Under the pieces are notes generated by a model. That model was not told where the DNA came from and did no database searches. It saw only the letters and a list, made by a program, of their open reading frames with translations. A DNA stretch of 9,278 bases from Ignavibacteriaceae bacterium (GTDB lineage Bacteria; Bacteroidota; Ignavibacteria; Ignavibacteriales; Ignavibacteriaceae): contig JARLHB010000022.1 in the NCBI GenBank assembly GCA_031292465.1, positions 1 through 9,278 on the forward strand. The letters run 5' to 3'. The position numbers and the translations under genes are program-made. Every line of letters begins with the position of its first letter. Positions within the stretch are counted from its first letter, which is position 1. Below are positions 7,334 through 9,278 of the stretch, in pieces.

Positions 7334-8542
7334 CTAAGCAATTATTTTGTAACCATCAAAAATTTCTTCTATTGCCAAAGTTGCGGCGCCAACTAAACGT
7401 GGTAATGTCGTTAAGGAAGTAGGAAGAATTTTAATATTTCTTTCCCTCCCGAAATAAGCACGTTTCTTAACCACACTCATTATTTCCGGATATATTATAT
7501 CCCAAACCTGTGTAACCTTGCCTCCAATAATTATAACATAAGGGTCTATTGCTTTTATAATATTAGCAACGCCAAGGCCTAAATAGTTCCCTGTCTGCTG
7601 CAATATTTCTACAGCAGTCGGATCATTATTTTTTGCCAGGTCTATTATATCCTGTGCAAAGAAATCATTTACATGATCAAGCCTGCCGGTTTTTTTTGCC
7701 AGATACCTTTTTACAATTGCTCTGTCTGAAGCATAGGCTTCCCAGCACCCGTTATTGCCGCATTTACATAATTCTCCCCCTTCAAAAATTACCATATGGC
7801 CAAACTCACCGGAAGCTTTAAATTCACTGTTCATTAATTTATTGCCAATAACTATTCCGGAACCAATACCCTGGCCTACAGAAAGGAAGACAAAATTGGA
7901 TAAATCTATATCATACCCGCCAAATCTTAATTCAGCAAGCGCAGATGCTTTTGCATCATTTTCTATTGCGATCTTTTTTATACCGGGCAGTGTTTTTCTA
8001 AGTACATCCCCGATATTAAAATTTTCCCATCCGAGGTTAGGCGCAAAATTTACCATCAGTTTCTCTGAATCAACTATTCCGGCAACGCTTACTCCCAATC
8101 CTTCAAGGCTTTCTATTTTCAGCTTCTTACACAACTTTAATAATTCATTAACACAGGTTTTAACAAATTCTTCCGGAACTTTTGACTCTGTCTCAATTTC
8201 TACAAAACTTTTAATACTGCCGTCTATATCAGCTACAGCGATATACGTTATAGATGAATCAATATTAATTGCACCGACGTAATACCTGTCAAGTTTTAGA
8301 AATAAATTGATCGGATTTCTTCCAATATTCTGATCCTTATCAACTTCTTCAGTAATTAGGTCTTCTTTGATTAATTCAGTTATTATGCTGGAAACCGTAC
8401 TTTTATTCAGCCCTGTAATTCTTGCAATATTTACCCTGGAAATAGGCTGCTTTTCGCGAACTATATTCAGTATCATTCCACGGTTTATTCCACGAAGTAT
8501 CTTGGCATTTCCGCTTATTATATTAGAATTTTTAACCATCAT
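7334..8542 (-). CDS. ROK-family transcriptional regulator (NagC/XylR type)
   Basis: 402-residue sugar-responsive DNA-binding protein. Residues ~15-75 form the winged helix-turn-helix (MILNIVREKQPISRVNIARI, then TGLNKSTVSSIITELIKED), followed by GRNPINLFLKL, typical of ROK repressors. The sugar-binding part has GLGVSVAGIV (148-157), ENDAKASALAE (194-204), VGQGIGSG (222-229), GEFGHM (245-250) and the zinc site CKCGNNGCWE (Cys259, Cys261, Cys266, His249). Asp196, equivalent to the kinase catalytic Asp, is kept, as in some other ROK repressors. It probably represses the downstream kinase and itself, since matching operator-like elements precede both genes. Two consecutive ATGs (8542 and 8539) could start it; neither has an SD. 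It follows the GH2 gene by 260 bp and precedes the ROK kinase by 96 bp. The inducer is unknown; an amino sugar or hexose released by the neighbouring hydrolases is the natural guess. Confidence 0.94.
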   Translation of the reverse strand: MMVKNSNIISGNAKILRGINRGMILNIVREKQPISRVNIARITGLNKSTVSSIITELIKEDLITEEVDKDQNIGRNPINLFLKLDRYYVGAINIDSSITYIAVADIDGSIKSFVEIETESKVPEEFVKTCVNELLKLCKKLKIESLEGLGVSVAGIVDSEKLMVNFAPNLGWENFNIGDVLRKTLPGIKKIAIENDAKASALAELRFGGYDIDLSNFVFLSVGQGIGSGIVIGNKLMNSEFKASGEFGHMVIFEGGELCKCGNNGCWEAYASDRAIVKRYLAKKTGRLDHVNDFFAQDIIDLAKNNDPTAVEILQQTGNYLGLGVANIIKAIDPYVIIIGGKVTQVWDIIYPEIMSVVKKRAYFGRERNIKILPTSLTTLPRLVGAATLAIEEIFDGYKIIA

Positions 8543-8574
8543 AAAGACATAATTTTCATTTATTAAAACAACTG

Positions 8575-8599
8575 TAATTAGTTGGTTGCTATCACCAAC
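8575..8599 (-). promoter_or_regulatory. Candidate ROK operator upstream of the regulator (autoregulation)
   Basis: The core GTTGGTTGCTATCACCAAC (8581-8599, plus strand) is a dyad with perfect GTTGGT/ACCAAC outer arms. Together with the flank TAATTA at 8575-8580 it matches the element before the kinase at 20 of 25 positions, in the opposite orientation. It sits 32-38 bp before the regulator ATG and abuts a TAnnTTTG promoter element, so binding would block the start of transcription. Confidence 0.65.
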
Positions 8600-8606
8600 A
8601 AAAATA
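8599..8606 (-). promoter_or_regulatory. Possible Bacteroidota-type -7 promoter element
   Basis: Minus-strand TATTTTTG fits the TAnnTTTG consensus of the Bacteroidota primary sigma factor. The implied transcription start falls inside the adjacent candidate operator. No convincing TTTG -33 element is seen at the right spacing, so confidence is limited. Confidence 0.35.
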
Positions 8607-8615
8607 TTCTATAAA

Positions 8616-8690
8616 TTATTTTTCACATACACACAATAATGCTTCACTTAAATAAAATTGTCGTTGAAGCCGGGGATGCCAACTACGCAT
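8616..8690 (-). CDS. Possible 24-residue small protein with strong RBS
   Basis: An ATG at 8690-8688 opens a 24-codon frame that begins MRSWHPRLQRQ and ends with LCVCEK and TAA. It is preceded by AAAGGAGG with 5 nt spacing, the best ribosome binding site attached to an ATG in this window. The peptide is basic at the front (RSWHPRLQR), hydrophobic in the middle (FYLSEALL) and has two cysteines near the end. I recognise no family. The same frame is open upstream for 42 more codons, into the end of the GH2 gene, but no SD supports a longer form. The SD and start lie in the loop of a long inverted repeat whose second arm is codons 7-14. It could be a small protein, a leader peptide for the ROK regulator, or a by-product of a mobile-element remnant. 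Confidence 0.38.
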   Translation of the reverse strand: MRSWHPRLQRQFYLSEALLCVCEK

Positions 8691-8733
8691 ATGTTCCTCC
8701 TTTATTTTATCTGCTTCAACTACAATTTTATTT
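8650..8733. repeat. 84-bp element with 21-bp inverted repeat arms
   Basis: Arms 8650-8670 and 8713-8733 are complementary at 20 of 21 positions (core GTTGAAGC / GCTTCAAC; the single mismatch is 8662/8721), with a 42-bp loop. This is far longer than expected by chance. The minus-strand loop carries AAAGGAGG and an ATG. No clear target-site duplication flanks the arms. Possible readings are an RNA hairpin displaying a ribosome binding site, a miniature inverted-repeat element, or a transcription-stop or processing site after the GH2 gene. Confidence 0.75.
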
Positions 8734-8768
8734 TTCAATGCTTTCATCAACTTATTTATTATCCGTTT

Positions 8769-8791
8769 ATTATTTCGATAATTCGAATAAT
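8769..8791 (-). terminator. AT-rich hairpin just after the GH2 stop codon
   Basis: Arms ATTATTTCGA and TCGAATAAT pair over 9 bp with one bulged T and a 4-nt loop, 11 nt beyond the GH2 stop. The stem is mostly A-T and no U-run follows, so it is a weak terminator candidate only. Confidence 0.25.
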
Positions 8792-8802
8792 ATTTAATCT
8801 CA

Positions 8803-9278
8803 TTAGTTATTATCAACTGTAACCGAGAATGCCGATCCGTTCAGATCTTTCTTTGAAACTCTTGCTTCAACTGTACTTTCCTCTCCCGGGAATACAGTAA
8901 TGAAGTTATCATTCCAAATCGAAGGAAGAACTTCTTCTTTATTATCATTTCTTATTATCGCAAGCCTGTTCATAAAGGAAAGTTTGTCTGAAGCGTTTTT
9001 TACTTTTGCATGAACCAGGTATTCATCTTTTGTTTCTTCTGTTGTGTACGTTAAATCCAATTTATCATATTTCATGTACGACAGTTCAGAGAAATCTACC
9101 GGAGTTTTTGAGGATTCCCAGTATAAATTGTTTGAAAGAACTTTTCCGTTCTCATCTAATAATTCTAATCTTACTAAATAGACTGTAGTTATATCAGATA
9201 ATTGCGGAACACGAAATACTTCCTGGTAACGGTCTTCGCCTATATTTATTCCTTCTTCACGTTCCCATTTAACTTTCA
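8803..9278 (-). CDS. Glycoside hydrolase family 2, exo-beta-glucosaminidase/mannosidase type, C-terminal part
   Basis: The frame is open from the window edge and ends with TAA at 8803-8805, giving the last 157 residues. Only the C-terminal beta-sandwich domains are visible. The first ends with VYLVRLELLDENGKVLSNNLYW (two pieces: 32-41 and 42-52), and the second (about 70-157) has YLVHAKVKNASDKLSFMNRL and EEVLPSIWNDNFITVFPGE. This layout and the phrase 'VLP.xWxDNxxxxxPGE' are typical of the Ig-like C-terminal domains of GH2 exo-beta-D-glucosaminidases and related beta-mannosidases. The catalytic barrel lies outside the window, so specificity cannot be judged. It ends without a T9SS sorting domain, which suggests periplasmic or otherwise non-T9SS location if it has a signal peptide. 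Its position just before the ROK regulator supports a sugar-release role in the same pathway. Confidence 0.82.
   Translation of the reverse strand, partial: KVKWEREEGINIGEDRYQEVFRVPQLSDITTVYLVRLELLDENGKVLSNNLYWESSKTPVDFSELSYMKYDKLDLTYTTEETKDEYLVHAKVKNASDKLSFMNRLAIIRNDNKEEVLPSIWNDNFITVFPGEESTVEARVSKKDLNGSAFSVTVDNN

Noticed and set aside
7755..8282. 175-codon plus-strand open frame
   Set aside because: It lies fully antisense to the well-supported ROK regulator, its translation is low-complexity and proline/serine-rich, and it has no RBS. It is a shadow frame.
8650..8733. Invertible (phase-variable) DNA switch
   Set aside because: The 42-bp loop is very short for known invertible segments and no recombinase gene or promoter is seen in it; kept as a hairpin or small repeat element instead.

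Overview
The window is about 9.3 kb of AT-rich bacterial DNA, and every supportable gene lies on the minus strand. The beta-helix protein ends in a type IX secretion (Por) sorting domain with the signature YPNPFNPTT. A large TonB-dependent receptor has an N-terminal carboxypeptidase-regulatory-like domain. Together these point to the Bacteroidota/Ignavibacteriota side of the FCB group. Clear Shine-Dalgarno (SD) sequences such as AAGGAG before several starts, and the YPNPFNPTT form of the motif, make an Ignavibacteria-like organism more likely than a gut Bacteroides. That placement is inference.

In transcription order (right to left) the window holds: the C-terminal end of a glycoside hydrolase family 2 enzyme of the exo-beta-glucosaminidase/beta-mannosidase type (8803-9278, cut by the window edge); a 260-bp spacer with a long inverted repeat around a possible 24-codon ORF that has a near-perfect ribosome binding site; a ROK-family transcriptional regulator with a winged helix-turn-helix (7334-8542); a ROK-family sugar kinase (6242-7237); a SusC-like but SusD-less TonB-dependent receptor (3155-6085); a secreted beta-helix protein with a T9SS sorting domain (1176-2924); and the N-terminal two-thirds or so of a secreted GHL10-type (alpha-amylase-like) glycosidase (1-1000, cut by the window edge).

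Together these read as a carbohydrate capture-and-use locus. The secreted or periplasmic GH2 and GHL10 enzymes would cut a glycan. The receptor would import fragments across the outer membrane, possibly helped by the surface beta-helix protein. The ROK kinase would phosphorylate the released sugar and the ROK regulator would sense it. The GH2 subtype and the ROK pair suggest an amino sugar, mannose or glucose, but the sequence does not fix the substrate.

The most informative non-coding signal is a 25-bp element, 20/25 identical between its two copies and largely palindromic. One copy lies about 35 bp upstream of each ROK gene and none was found by eye elsewhere, apart from a weaker partial match before the beta-helix gene. 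It is a strong candidate for the regulator's operator. The second signal worth attention is the 84-bp inverted repeat at 8650-8733, whose loop presents a strong SD and ATG. No RNA genes, CRISPR arrays, insertion sequences or transposase genes were seen. No gene-free stretch exceeds 300 bases.
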